From assembly GCA_964419335.1 (NCBI GenBank), contig CAYQOX010000013.1:1-64000 (forward strand): a stretch of 64,000 nucleotides of DNA, given 5' to 3'. The stretch is from CAYQOX01 sp964419335. Its GTDB lineage: Bacteria > Hinthialibacterota > Hinthialibacteria > Hinthialibacterales > Hinthialibacteraceae. The notes under the pieces were generated by a model. The model had not been told where the DNA came from. It did no database searches and saw only the letters and a list, made by a program, of their open reading frames with translations. Shown one piece after another: positions 41,721-50,310 of the stretch. Within the stretch, counting starts at the first letter, position 1; each line of letters starts with the position of its first letter. The translations under genes were made by a program, and so were the position numbers.

Positions 41721-43655
41721 ATGGATCGAATAAAAAATGAAAAGAATTACCTTGACACTTCAAAGAAAGAAGTTTCAACAAAATTATCCACGCTTCAAAA
41801 TACCTCACAGAAAAATTTACTTTTTGTCTATCCAGAAATCCCCAATTTAACTTATTGGAGTTTTAGTAAGGCATTGCGTTTTGTCAGCAAAAAAAGTGCG
41901 TTTCCTCCATTAGGACTTGCGACGGTGGCGAGCATGCTCCCCCCTTCTACCAATATTCGGATATTGGATATGAATGTGGAGAAATTAAAGGAGAAGGATT
42001 TAGAGTGGGCGGATACGGTTTTTCTCTCGGCGATGATTGTTCAAAAAGAATCGTTTGAAAAAGTATCACGCAGGTGTCAGGAACGTGGAATTCCTGTCGT
42101 GGCCGGGGGACCTTATGCATCTACCGCTTTTAAAGAATTGCCGTATGTAGATCATTTTGTTATTGGTGAAGCGGAAAATGTGATACATCGTTTTTGGAAC
42201 GATTTCACGAATGGGGAAACCAAAAAAGCCTATAGCCGCCCTGCGACTCAAACTGCGTATGATGAACAACGTGAATATTTTGGAGAGGATGCGGATATAG
42301 AACTGACTTGTCAATATCCCGATGTGAACGAGACTCCGGTTCCACGGTTTGATTTATTAAAACGAAAGAAATACCGCAGTATGTCGGTACAGGCTTCCCG
42401 AGGCTGTCCGATTGGCTGTGAGTTTTGCGATATTTGGCGCCGGTTTGGTAAGAAGCCGCGAACCAAGGATCCTGAAAATATGTTGCGTGAATTGGATGAG
42501 CTACACCGTCTTGGTTGGCATGGTGCCATATTTGTCGTCGATGATAATTTCATCGGAAATCGCAAGCGAGCGCGTGAATTGTTGGGGGAAATGGCCCGCT
42601 GGCAAAAAGAACATGGATATCCATTCCAATTCTTTACAGAAGGGACCCTGACCCTGGCCGATGATGAAGCCTTATTAGAAGGATTTCGTCAAGCAGGCTT
42701 TGATATGGTGTTTATTGGAATTGAAACCCCATCGAATGAAAGTTTGAAAGAGACGCATAAGTTGATCAATACCCGCGGCAGCATTCCAGAGAAGGTTGCG
42801 CGGATACAAAGTTATGGCGTCCAGGTTACTGCTGGATTTATTCTTGGGTTTGATAATGATCCTGATGATATTCGGGAAGCGATGATTAAGTTTATCCAGG
42901 ATTTGGGCATTCCGGTTGCGATGGTGGGACTGATGCAGGCTTTACCAGAAACCGATCTTTTCGACCGTCTCGCACGCGAAGGCCGCTTGTTAAGCCAAGC
43001 CAGTGGAAATAACACGCATTCGTTTGCAACCAATTTTATAACCAAACGCCCGATGAAGGCAGTAACAGAAGATTACAAGGAAATCTTAAGAAATACTTAT
43101 CCTTTATCTCTTTCGACGTATTTTGAACGGTGTAAAGTCTTGCGGGAGCGATGGAATCCTCCCAAGCATTCCAGTAAGGTACATCTGGTAGATCTCTTAG
43201 CCCTTGTTCGCTATTTGCTCTTGGTACCGTTCAAATCCTACCGTTGGTCTGCATTTAAATTTACGGTAGGTACATTATTCAAAAAACCGGCCTTCTTTCC
43301 TATCGCCATGAGTCTTTGTATGCAAGGGCATCATTTCAGGGAAATCACCCGCTATGCTTTCGAAGCAGAACATGTGGAGAATTTCTTGCATGAGAAGAAA
43401 GCCGCTTTCGCGAAGATGGTGAGTCAATGTATTGAAAGTACTGCCAACTCGCGTACGGCTTTTATGGAAGGCTATGTTCACCACCGGGATGAGATCCTCA
43501 AGGAATATTGCCAACGGCGGAATGAAATCCTCAAAGAAGCCCGCCGTAAGATGAATAAATTGCAGAAAGACGCCCGATTTATTATTCACGAAGAATATGA
43601 ACGCTTTGCGAATGAGATCGAGGATATGTATCAAAAATTGACCTGTATGGTTTAA
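41721..43655 (+). CDS. B12-binding radical SAM protein with DUF4070-like C-terminal region
   Basis: This 644-residue enzyme has a B12-binding-type Rossmann domain (about residues 30-170), a radical SAM core with the CxxxCxxC cluster in RGCPIGCEFC (about residues 227-236), and a C-terminal DUF4070-type region (FKSYRWSAFKFTVGTLFKKP). The final about 60 residues are an unusual basic-acidic coiled coil with repeated EILKE (RDEILKEYCQRRNEILKEAR). Relatives include HpnP-type hopanoid C2 methylases, but that assignment is not demonstrated here. It is the third such enzyme in the window and the only one on the plus strand, and it is monocistronic. Confidence 0.87.
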   Translation: MDRIKNEKNYLDTSKKEVSTKLSTLQNTSQKNLLFVYPEIPNLTYWSFSKALRFVSKKSAFPPLGLATVASMLPPSTNIRILDMNVEKLKEKDLEWADTVFLSAMIVQKESFEKVSRRCQERGIPVVAGGPYASTAFKELPYVDHFVIGEAENVIHRFWNDFTNGETKKAYSRPATQTAYDEQREYFGEDADIELTCQYPDVNETPVPRFDLLKRKKYRSMSVQASRGCPIGCEFCDIWRRFGKKPRTKDPENMLRELDELHRLGWHGAIFVVDDNFIGNRKRARELLGEMARWQKEHGYPFQFFTEGTLTLADDEALLEGFRQAGFDMVFIGIETPSNESLKETHKLINTRGSIPEKVARIQSYGVQVTAGFILGFDNDPDDIREAMIKFIQDLGIPVAMVGLMQALPETDLFDRLAREGRLLSQASGNNTHSFATNFITKRPMKAVTEDYKEILRNTYPLSLSTYFERCKVLRERWNPPKHSSKVHLVDLLALVRYLLLVPFKSYRWSAFKFTVGTLFKKPAFFPIAMSLCMQGHHFREITRYAFEAEHVENFLHEKKAAFAKMVSQCIESTANSRTAFMEGYVHHRDEILKEYCQRRNEILKEARRKMNKLQKDARFIIHEEYERFANEIEDMYQKLTCMV

Positions 43656-43766
43656 GGGAAAAAAATGACTTGATCTTTTGCGGAGACGTTTGTTAAAGTA
43701 ATACCAACGAAAAGTCTATAAACCTTGTTTATGGTTTAAATCAGGAAACCTTTTCGTTCGGTAAAT

Positions 43767-45062
43767 ATGAAAAATATAAATCTACGTCGGAGAAATTTTT
43801 GTTCGATCGCAGCAGGATTACCATTCATTCTTCCTTCTGCGTTGAAACGCCCTAAAAAAGAATTTAAAATTCAACCTTATCGGCAAGATAAGACTCTGTG
43901 TCCCGTCTTTCGTGTCACCCCGAAAGACGGGATTTTTATTCATACCTTCTTTGACCGCAGTCCGTTAAGTCCGTGCGGTCGTTATATCCTATGTTTGCGC
44001 ATGCCTTTTCAAGAGAGACGACCCAAACCAGGCGAAAAAGCGGAAATCTGCCTCATCAATTTAGAGAAAGAAACCCTGGAGGTCTTATATGAGACCACAG
44101 GGTGGGATGTCCAGACCGCGGCACATCAACAGTGGGGACCCAGCGGGAAGTATGTTTACTTCAATGATGTGATTGATGATCAAGTGGTCATTGTCAAGTA
44201 CAACGTGAATGAGCATACTTATGAACGCTTCGAAGGCAGCCTTTACCAAATTTCACCGGATGAGCGTTTTGCCGCTAGTGTAGATTTGCGCGAGATTGGA
44301 AAAACGCAAGGCGGCTACGGAGTGATTGTTGATCCTGAAAAAGTTTCTGACCGTCCCCAAGGGGCTTCAGAAGCGCATGGACTATGGGTCACGGACTTAA
44401 AGACGGGGGAAAGAAAATTGCTTGTCAACATGGCGGAGTGTTTTGAACTACTGCCGAACAAGGATCAATATAAGGACGGAACCTTCTTTGGTTTTCATGT
44501 GAAATACAACCGGCAAGGGACACGAATGATGCTGGTGGTGCGGAACCGTCCGCCTGAAGGGGGGTATGAACCTTCGCTGGTAACTTTTAAGCCTGACGGG
44601 AGCGATTTGAGGCTAGCCTTAAAAAATGAGATTTGGAGTCGAGGCGGACATCATCCGGATTGGCATCCCGACGGTGAGCATATCACCCATAATATTAAAA
44701 TCGATGGTACCATGCGCTTTTGTCAGTACAAGTATGATGGGAGCGACTTTCATGCGTTGAGCGATACAATTTTGGGTGGGGGACACCCCAGTTTTCATAA
44801 AGACGGACGCTATATGGTTTCGGATGCGTATGTGGGTGAGCCGGTTGTCCCGGAGAGTAAAGAAGTCCCGATCCGGTGGATCGATATGGAAGAAGAGAAA
44901 GAAACGGCGTTGTGCCATATCTGGACTTTTGGCGAGCACCGCGGGGTCTTACGGTGTGATCCCCATCCTGTCTGGAGTTTTGATTTCAGCAAGATTTGTT
45001 TCAATGGGGCTCCCAATGATCGCAAATCGGTTTTCCTTGCGGATGTAAGTTCCTTGCTCTGA
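43767..45062 (+). CDS. Exported beta-propeller protein (TolB / oligogalacturonate-lyase-like)
   Basis: 431 residues; the N-terminus RRRNFCSIAAGLPFILPSAL resembles a Tat signal, with the RRxxF core. The rest shows propeller-blade repeats: LSPCGRYILCLRM, WGPSGKYVYFNDV, ISPDERFAASVDLR, WHPDGEHITHNIKIDG and FHKDGRYMVSDAY, consistent with six or seven WD40-like/TolB blades. HHPDWHPDGE is similar to the active-site region of oligogalacturonate lyases, but the identity is unproven. It could process or bind carbohydrate at the cell surface. There is no clear operon partner; the ABC-2 permease gene is convergent 17 nt downstream. Confidence 0.7.
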   Translation: MKNINLRRRNFCSIAAGLPFILPSALKRPKKEFKIQPYRQDKTLCPVFRVTPKDGIFIHTFFDRSPLSPCGRYILCLRMPFQERRPKPGEKAEICLINLEKETLEVLYETTGWDVQTAAHQQWGPSGKYVYFNDVIDDQVVIVKYNVNEHTYERFEGSLYQISPDERFAASVDLREIGKTQGGYGVIVDPEKVSDRPQGASEAHGLWVTDLKTGERKLLVNMAECFELLPNKDQYKDGTFFGFHVKYNRQGTRMMLVVRNRPPEGGYEPSLVTFKPDGSDLRLALKNEIWSRGGHHPDWHPDGEHITHNIKIDGTMRFCQYKYDGSDFHALSDTILGGGHPSFHKDGRYMVSDAYVGEPVVPESKEVPIRWIDMEEEKETALCHIWTFGEHRGVLRCDPHPVWSFDFSKICFNGAPNDRKSVFLADVSSLL

Positions 45063-45079
45063 TAAGATAGTTCTCTGGG

Positions 45080-46846
45080 CTAACCACGTCCACGTGCTTG
45101 ATTGAGTTTGTACATGGCAGCGAGGAAACAAAAACTACAGAGAGTCAATACCCATAAGGTATGGTAGACGTTAAGCCAACCACCGTTCGGCTGTGCATTT
45201 TCAATATAAATTATCATATTTACGGGTGTTAGAAAGGCTAATAGATCATTATGAGTCAAGGTGCGCATGCTAACAATATTGAATAAGTTATCTCCAATGA
45301 AGTAAAAGAGAGGGATGCCGCTGTAATACAGGATCACAAGGGAAAAGGCAATTACGTAGGCGTTAACAGAACTCTTACTATAAACCGATATGGCACTTCC
45401 CATACAAAGAAAGAGAATGGCCATACAATACGCGAGAAATACTATCCCAATCAACCAATAATTCGTTGAAGAGGATACTCTTTGAATGGCGAGGGTATTC
45501 AATGCGATCAGCAAAGGTAAAAAATAAATAAGCCAATAACGGATATTAAAGAGAAAAAAGCCTACGAAAAATTTACCCGCCCAAATCCGAATGGGATGAA
45601 TCGTGGTGGTGGAAAGTAATTCCCAGGTTTTTTGATCCCACTCATAGCGAAAACAATTCGCAGCATAAGGCATAGTAATGAGAGGGACGAACAAAAAATG
45701 GAGAAACGCGAGTATCCCTATATAATCAGGTTCCACGGCTAACTGGATGCAGAAAAAGAATGAACACAGGAGATAGCCAATATGCGCTTTAAGAAAGCGC
45801 AGGGTACGATCTCGATACATTTTCCGCCATTCTTTCCAAAATACAGGAAAGAGGTGAAATAAGAGACCGGTTTTTAGGCTTGCTTCAATGCTTGATTCAG
45901 TGGGTCTTCTCCTGCGAAACCAGGGAAAGAATTGACGAAGTTTTTGAAATCTCCTGGTGGGGTTCTGGGGCTGCCGATCTTTTTGTATAGACCACCAACA
46001 AAGGAAGGTGAAGACAAGGGCCAGTAACGCATTCATTATGAAATGCGCTACGAGCGGATAATTTTGTATAGTTGTTCCTACACCTGTGGGGAGAGACTCG
46101 TTATAAAAAAAGCAAATCGCAGCCACAAAAGGAGAGATCACCATTTCGGGACCAAATTGATTCGGGCCACGTAACTGCAAGAAAATGACACGCAAAAATG
46201 GGAGCAAGATAACATAACTCGTACCAAGGATATAAGTCAACGTGATTGAGGTGATGGTTTTGCGGCATCGGGCTGAACATAGGATCCCAATCAAGCTTAT
46301 AATAACGCAGGTTTCTGTTAATAACACAAAAACAAAGGTTACTTCACCCGGCGAAATACTTCCGATGGTAAAGCAAATACCATAAATGGGGATAATGGCG
46401 AGCCCCATGATCCAGATGAGGAAGATAGAAGAAAGGAACTTGCCAATGAGAATTGCGAATTTACTCAGGGGGGTAGTAGAAAGCAGTTCCCATGTCTCTT
46501 GTTCATATTCGGTATTAATGCTGGTGGCGCTGAAGATGGGAACCATGATGGCCAGCGAGACCCCTAGGAAGAAATTGAGGATCATAAAAATTTCCCGGGA
46601 TCTGCTTTGTAGGAAATAAGAGGAGTGGGGACCCGTAATTTCATTCCAGATTAAAAGAAGCCCTACCCATCCTGTGAGTAATAAGATTCCCAAAAAGACA
46701 AAAGTGCTCAGTTTGCGCATACGAACTGTCAGTTCGCGCAGGATGACGGGATTGTTGATAAAACTCAGGCTGGATTGTACCCATGATACGGGTGGTTTGA
46801 TCCCATCTTTTCTCATAAGCAGCCCCAGATTGTACTCGTAGCGCAT
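45080..46846 (-). CDS. ABC-2 type transporter permease, tandem fused
   Basis: A 588-residue membrane protein with two homologous halves. Each contains a YEQETWELLSTTP / YEWDQKTWELLSTTT segment, followed by LSKFAILIGKFLSSI or HPIRIWAGKFFVGFF and about six hydrophobic helices. It therefore appears to be two ABC-2-type permease domains fused, or an internal duplication. The ATPase partner is not adjacent, so it must come from elsewhere. Its substrate is unknown; such permeases export antibiotics, lipids or surface polymers. A terminator does not separate it from the convergent propeller gene. Confidence 0.8.
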   Translation of the reverse strand: MRYEYNLGLLMRKDGIKPPVSWVQSSLSFINNPVILRELTVRMRKLSTFVFLGILLLTGWVGLLLIWNEITGPHSSYFLQSRSREIFMILNFFLGVSLAIMVPIFSATSINTEYEQETWELLSTTPLSKFAILIGKFLSSIFLIWIMGLAIIPIYGICFTIGSISPGEVTFVFVLLTETCVIISLIGILCSARCRKTITSITLTYILGTSYVILLPFLRVIFLQLRGPNQFGPEMVISPFVAAICFFYNESLPTGVGTTIQNYPLVAHFIMNALLALVFTFLCWWSIQKDRQPQNPTRRFQKLRQFFPWFRRRRPTESSIEASLKTGLLFHLFPVFWKEWRKMYRDRTLRFLKAHIGYLLCSFFFCIQLAVEPDYIGILAFLHFLFVPLITMPYAANCFRYEWDQKTWELLSTTTIHPIRIWAGKFFVGFFLFNIRYWLIYFLPLLIALNTLAIQRVSSSTNYWLIGIVFLAYCMAILFLCMGSAISVYSKSSVNAYVIAFSLVILYYSGIPLFYFIGDNLFNIVSMRTLTHNDLLAFLTPVNMIIYIENAQPNGGWLNVYHTLWVLTLCSFCFLAAMYKLNQARGRG

Positions 46847-46943
46847 GGAAATAATATCATTATAAAAAGAAAGTACTTAGGATTGATCGTCGGAACCGTA
46901 TTGATACTTTGTTAGCATGAATGGAAAGAATTGCTGAAAAAAA

Positions 46944-46975
46944 GCCGGGCAGAATCACTCCACCCGGCTTTTTTA
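46944..46975 (-). terminator. Rho-independent terminator of the VWA-OmpA gene
   Basis: Stem GCCGGG/CCCGGC with about 13 nt of loop is flanked by A-runs and T-runs on both sides (AAAAAAA before, TTTTTT after). On the minus strand it lies about 20 nt after the VWA-OmpA stop. Confidence 0.85.
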
Positions 46976-46995
46976 TTCTTCTCACTTATACAAAC

Positions 46996-48120
46996 TTATC
47001 GAATTACAGATAGTTCGACACGTCGGTTTTTCGCCATATTTTCTTCCGATGTATTTGGTGCAATGGGTTCGGTTTCACCAAAGGCGCGTGTTTGTAGGCG
47101 GTCTTCTTCGATTCCCTGATCGATCAGGTAGTTGCGAACCGCTTCTGCGCGTCGTTTGGAAAGAGCCAAGTTGTAGGATTCGGTGCCTTGAGAATCCGTA
47201 TGACCATCGATATGAATTCGGACGTCTGGATTTTGTTTCAATACATCGGCGACTTCGTTCAACTCATCGTAGAATTCTTCCTTGATGACGTATTTGTCAT
47301 ACTCGAAGAATGGAGCAGGAATGACCCAGCAGCCCCGTTCATCCACTTTGGCTCCTTTGGGCGTACCGGGACATTCATCGTTTTCATCATACACCCCATC
47401 TCCATCGCTATCTTTAGGTTCTTCTTCTACGACGACTTCCTCTTCCTCGATTTCGGCTTCACCCAAGAAGACATCTCGAGCGAATTCGGTGAGAGAAGCG
47501 GGGTTATTGATAGATTGAGCGGTATGATAGCTGCCACAGGGAGTGAGCGAGACCAATTTCTGGAGAAATTGGGCCGCGTTGTTCCCTTCCCCTATTTGGA
47601 CGGCGTGAATACAGATCGTATCCCTGTAAGATTCAAGAAGTTTTTCCGCTGCAATTAAAGCGCTGACCGTGCTATTGGGGCGGCCATCGGAGAAGAAGAC
47701 AATCGCAGTTTTGCCACTCTTATTCCGGAGCATGGATTGCGTTTCCTGCAGGGTGACGTCGAAAGGTGTGCTTCCGCCCATGTAGGAAATTTCGGCTGCA
47801 AACCGCATGAATTCAGCGCGATTGAAAGGTAAGAGCGGTTGGGGTTTCATTCTCTCATTTCCGAAAACAATAAAACCAGCGTTATAATCCCCTTCGGGCA
47901 TTACTTTAACAAAGGATTTTGCCATGTTTATCGCTGCGGGGAACTTTCCTTGCATGTTCATAGAGCGAGAAGAATCGACGATGACAATGACATTGTCAAC
48001 ATCAATTTTTTCTCCCTCACCTGGCACAATGGGATCCACAGAAATCTCTGTAATTCGCGGTGTGGTTGCGCATCCCACAACGAATAAGATTGAGAGAATA
48101 GGGATGAATAATTTCTTCAT
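46996..48120 (-). CDS. VWA-TSP3-OmpA lipoprotein
   Basis: 374 residues. Residues 1-17 are a lipoprotein signal (LSILFVVGCATT, lipobox VVGC, Cys17). A VWA domain (about residues 40-210) has the MIDAS-like DSSRSM and DGRPNST. An acidic linker (EEEEVVVEEEPKD) is followed by a TSP3-type calcium repeat (DSDGDGVYDENDECPGTP) and a C-terminal OmpA-like peptidoglycan-binding domain (IHIDGHTDSQGTESYNLALS, RRVEL). It should be an outer-membrane lipoprotein bound to the cell wall, with the VWA domain binding a partner protein. It is transcribed alone. Confidence 0.93.
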   Translation of the reverse strand: MKKLFIPILSILFVVGCATTPRITEISVDPIVPGEGEKIDVDNVIVIVDSSRSMNMQGKFPAAINMAKSFVKVMPEGDYNAGFIVFGNERMKPQPLLPFNRAEFMRFAAEISYMGGSTPFDVTLQETQSMLRNKSGKTAIVFFSDGRPNSTVSALIAAEKLLESYRDTICIHAVQIGEGNNAAQFLQKLVSLTPCGSYHTAQSINNPASLTEFARDVFLGEAEIEEEEVVVEEEPKDSDGDGVYDENDECPGTPKGAKVDERGCWVIPAPFFEYDKYVIKEEFYDELNEVADVLKQNPDVRIHIDGHTDSQGTESYNLALSKRRAEAVRNYLIDQGIEEDRLQTRAFGETEPIAPNTSEENMAKNRRVELSVIR

Positions 48121-48597
48121 ACGTTTTTCTTCCTCCTTTATAGAAGATGCTTCAAATTTATATATCTAAACTCAATCCATTATAACGATTCTTTTCTCAA
48201 ATTCCTACGGCTTATTAATAGAGTGGGAAATATTTTACTACAAATAAAAGAAATATATATATAAATTCTATAGAATCAATGAAGGCCCCCTTTGGATTGA
48301 CCAATTTTTATTTGAGAATCTCTATGAAAATCATGCTAACGTAGTTTACTGATTCTATAAACTTTAGTTTCAATCATACTTTTTTAAATTCGGTGTTCTT
48401 TATTATTGCAGAAGTCTATTTAACACACATAACACTCACATAATAATTTCAAAGTTAAAGAGAGGCACTTCGGAATCTTCGTTAGGTTTCTTTTCAAAGT
48501 TTCTTCTGAGAATTTAATCTGAGCTACTCCCCAACACCTTGAGAGTTATCTCAAATTTATTAAAAATAGGCTTTCATCTTTTTATGGGAGAATAACT
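48121..48597. other. AT-rich divergent region VWA-OmpA / GH10
   Basis: 477 nt of very AT-rich sequence between divergent genes. It holds an inverted repeat near the GH10 start (48539-48554). No gene is seen. Confidence 0.5.
48539..48554 (+). promoter_or_regulatory. Inverted repeat upstream of GH10 gene (possible operator)
   Basis: TTGAGA-GTTA-TCTCAA is a perfect 6-bp inverted repeat with a 4-nt centre, 43 nt before the GH10 ATG. No regulator is identified, and a short hairpin by chance in AT-rich DNA cannot be excluded. Confidence 0.4.
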
Positions 48598-50283
48598 ATG
48601 GTGTTACGTAAACCTCCTTCCTCTTTTGTTGTTATTGTTATGGCAGTTTGTTGGTTGTTCGGCATGTCTCATCCTGGCTATAGTCAGGAGTCGGTCCAAG
48701 AAATGAATGAGTTATATCAGCGATTAAAAGAGGATCAGCCTCATGCCTCGCAAGTCCTGTTACGGAAAGTAAAAAATGGCGTGCAATGGCTTGAACATCT
48801 TCATACGTTGGAGAAAAACCTGCAAAAAGAGAAGACGGAAGAAGTGGTCGATTTGGTGACTTATTGGAATCAGATCAAGCGCCAACAGACCCCCAGTACA
48901 CTTCTAACTTATGATGCGCTCCAGGTACGTGATAAGATCGCTTTGAATGCCACTTCAGCCAACGCCCTTCAAGAACATCTTGAATCACTAAATGAGTTAA
49001 AAAAAGAATTAGTTTATGAACTGGAGGCTTTGGACCGCATCGAACGTTTTCGTCGTCGTGATTTAATCATCACGATCGAGGCTGGAGAGGGAAATGCTAT
49101 TTCCAATGCGAAGATTGAGTTAAATCAAATACGGCATCAGTTTTTGTTTGGCTGCAATATCTACCGATGGAGAGATGAGAACAGCGAAAAACAATTACTT
49201 TATCGGAAACATTTTGCCGATCTACTGAACTATGCGACGATTGGGTTTTATTGGGCTTCTTATGAACCGGAAAAAGGGGAGACGTTAGAAGATTTACGCC
49301 AACAATGTGCGCGCTGGTGCCGGGCGAATGATATCACTCCCAAAGGGCATCCGTTAGTATGGAATCATTCTGATCCTCCATGGCTGCCAGAGGATCCCCA
49401 AGAGGTGTATGAGTTACAATTAGGACGGGTGGAAAGAGAAATTCTCAATTTTAAAGGGCTCATCCATATCTGGGACGTGGTCAATGAGATTACGACCTTC
49501 AACCGAAAAGATTTTTTGGAACGGTCTCCTAAGTTAACAAAAATGTGGGACCAATATGGGCAGATGGAATTCCCAAAGCGTGCATTTTTAAAGGCACGCG
49601 AGGCGAATCCAAATGCAATACTTATCTTAAATGATTATTACATCAAATCGCGCGAAGAAGCCGAACAAGACGGTTCACTAAAAAGAAATGGCGGGACCAT
49701 CTACGAGGATGTGATTAATGCTCTGATGGGAGAGAATGGAAAACGCTTGTATGATGTTATCGGTGTTCAATCTCATATGCATGGCGGGGCTTGGTCGACG
49801 AAACATATCCTGGAAGTCATCGATCGTTTCTCTGTATTTAATGTGCCTTTGCACTTCACAGAAACGACCATTGTTTCCGGTGGACGTAAGGAGAATCGTG
49901 AATGGGGAAAAACCACCCGCGAAGGAGAGCGAATTCAAGCGGAAGAAGTGGAACGCTTTTACCGAACGGTCTTCTCACGACCCGAAGTGGAAGCCCTCAC
50001 CTGGTGGGATTTTTCGGATGATCGCTCATGGCAAGGAGCCCCCTCGGGTTTAGTGCGAAAAGATATGTCTCCGAAACCGGCGTATAAGCGACTTATGTCA
50101 TTAATCAAAAATGAATGGTGGACCAATAAAAACGCGGAAATCCAGCAAGATTCTTATCACACTCGGGGTTACATGGGAGAATATTATCTTCATGTCACCT
50201 TGGAGAATGGTAAAGAAGCCACAAAGCGCTTTGTCTTGAACCAAGGGAAAAAAGCCATGGATATCAAAATCGTGATCGAGTGA
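48598..50283 (+). CDS. Secreted GH10 family endo-1,4-beta-xylanase-like protein
   Basis: 561 residues with a signal peptide (FVVIVMAVCWLFGMSHPGYS) and an N-terminal helical extension (about residues 30-180). The GH10 barrel runs to about 500. GH10 landmarks are GCNIYRW, FYWASYEPEKGE, KGHPLVWNHSDP, the acid/base Glu in IWDVVNEITTF, LILNDYY, the HMHGG segment and the nucleophile Glu in LHFTETTI. WWDFSDDRSW and LVRKDMSPKPAYKRL complete the barrel. It hydrolyses xylan or similar beta-1,4 glycans outside the cell. The helical N-terminal extension is not typical. It is monocistronic, preceded by a palindrome. Confidence 0.9.
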   Translation: MVLRKPPSSFVVIVMAVCWLFGMSHPGYSQESVQEMNELYQRLKEDQPHASQVLLRKVKNGVQWLEHLHTLEKNLQKEKTEEVVDLVTYWNQIKRQQTPSTLLTYDALQVRDKIALNATSANALQEHLESLNELKKELVYELEALDRIERFRRRDLIITIEAGEGNAISNAKIELNQIRHQFLFGCNIYRWRDENSEKQLLYRKHFADLLNYATIGFYWASYEPEKGETLEDLRQQCARWCRANDITPKGHPLVWNHSDPPWLPEDPQEVYELQLGRVEREILNFKGLIHIWDVVNEITTFNRKDFLERSPKLTKMWDQYGQMEFPKRAFLKAREANPNAILILNDYYIKSREEAEQDGSLKRNGGTIYEDVINALMGENGKRLYDVIGVQSHMHGGAWSTKHILEVIDRFSVFNVPLHFTETTIVSGGRKENREWGKTTREGERIQAEEVERFYRTVFSRPEVEALTWWDFSDDRSWQGAPSGLVRKDMSPKPAYKRLMSLIKNEWWTNKNAEIQQDSYHTRGYMGEYYLHVTLENGKEATKRFVLNQGKKAMDIKIVIE

Positions 50284-50310
50284 GGGGTGAAGTGGAAGAA
50301 ACTTTTCCTT

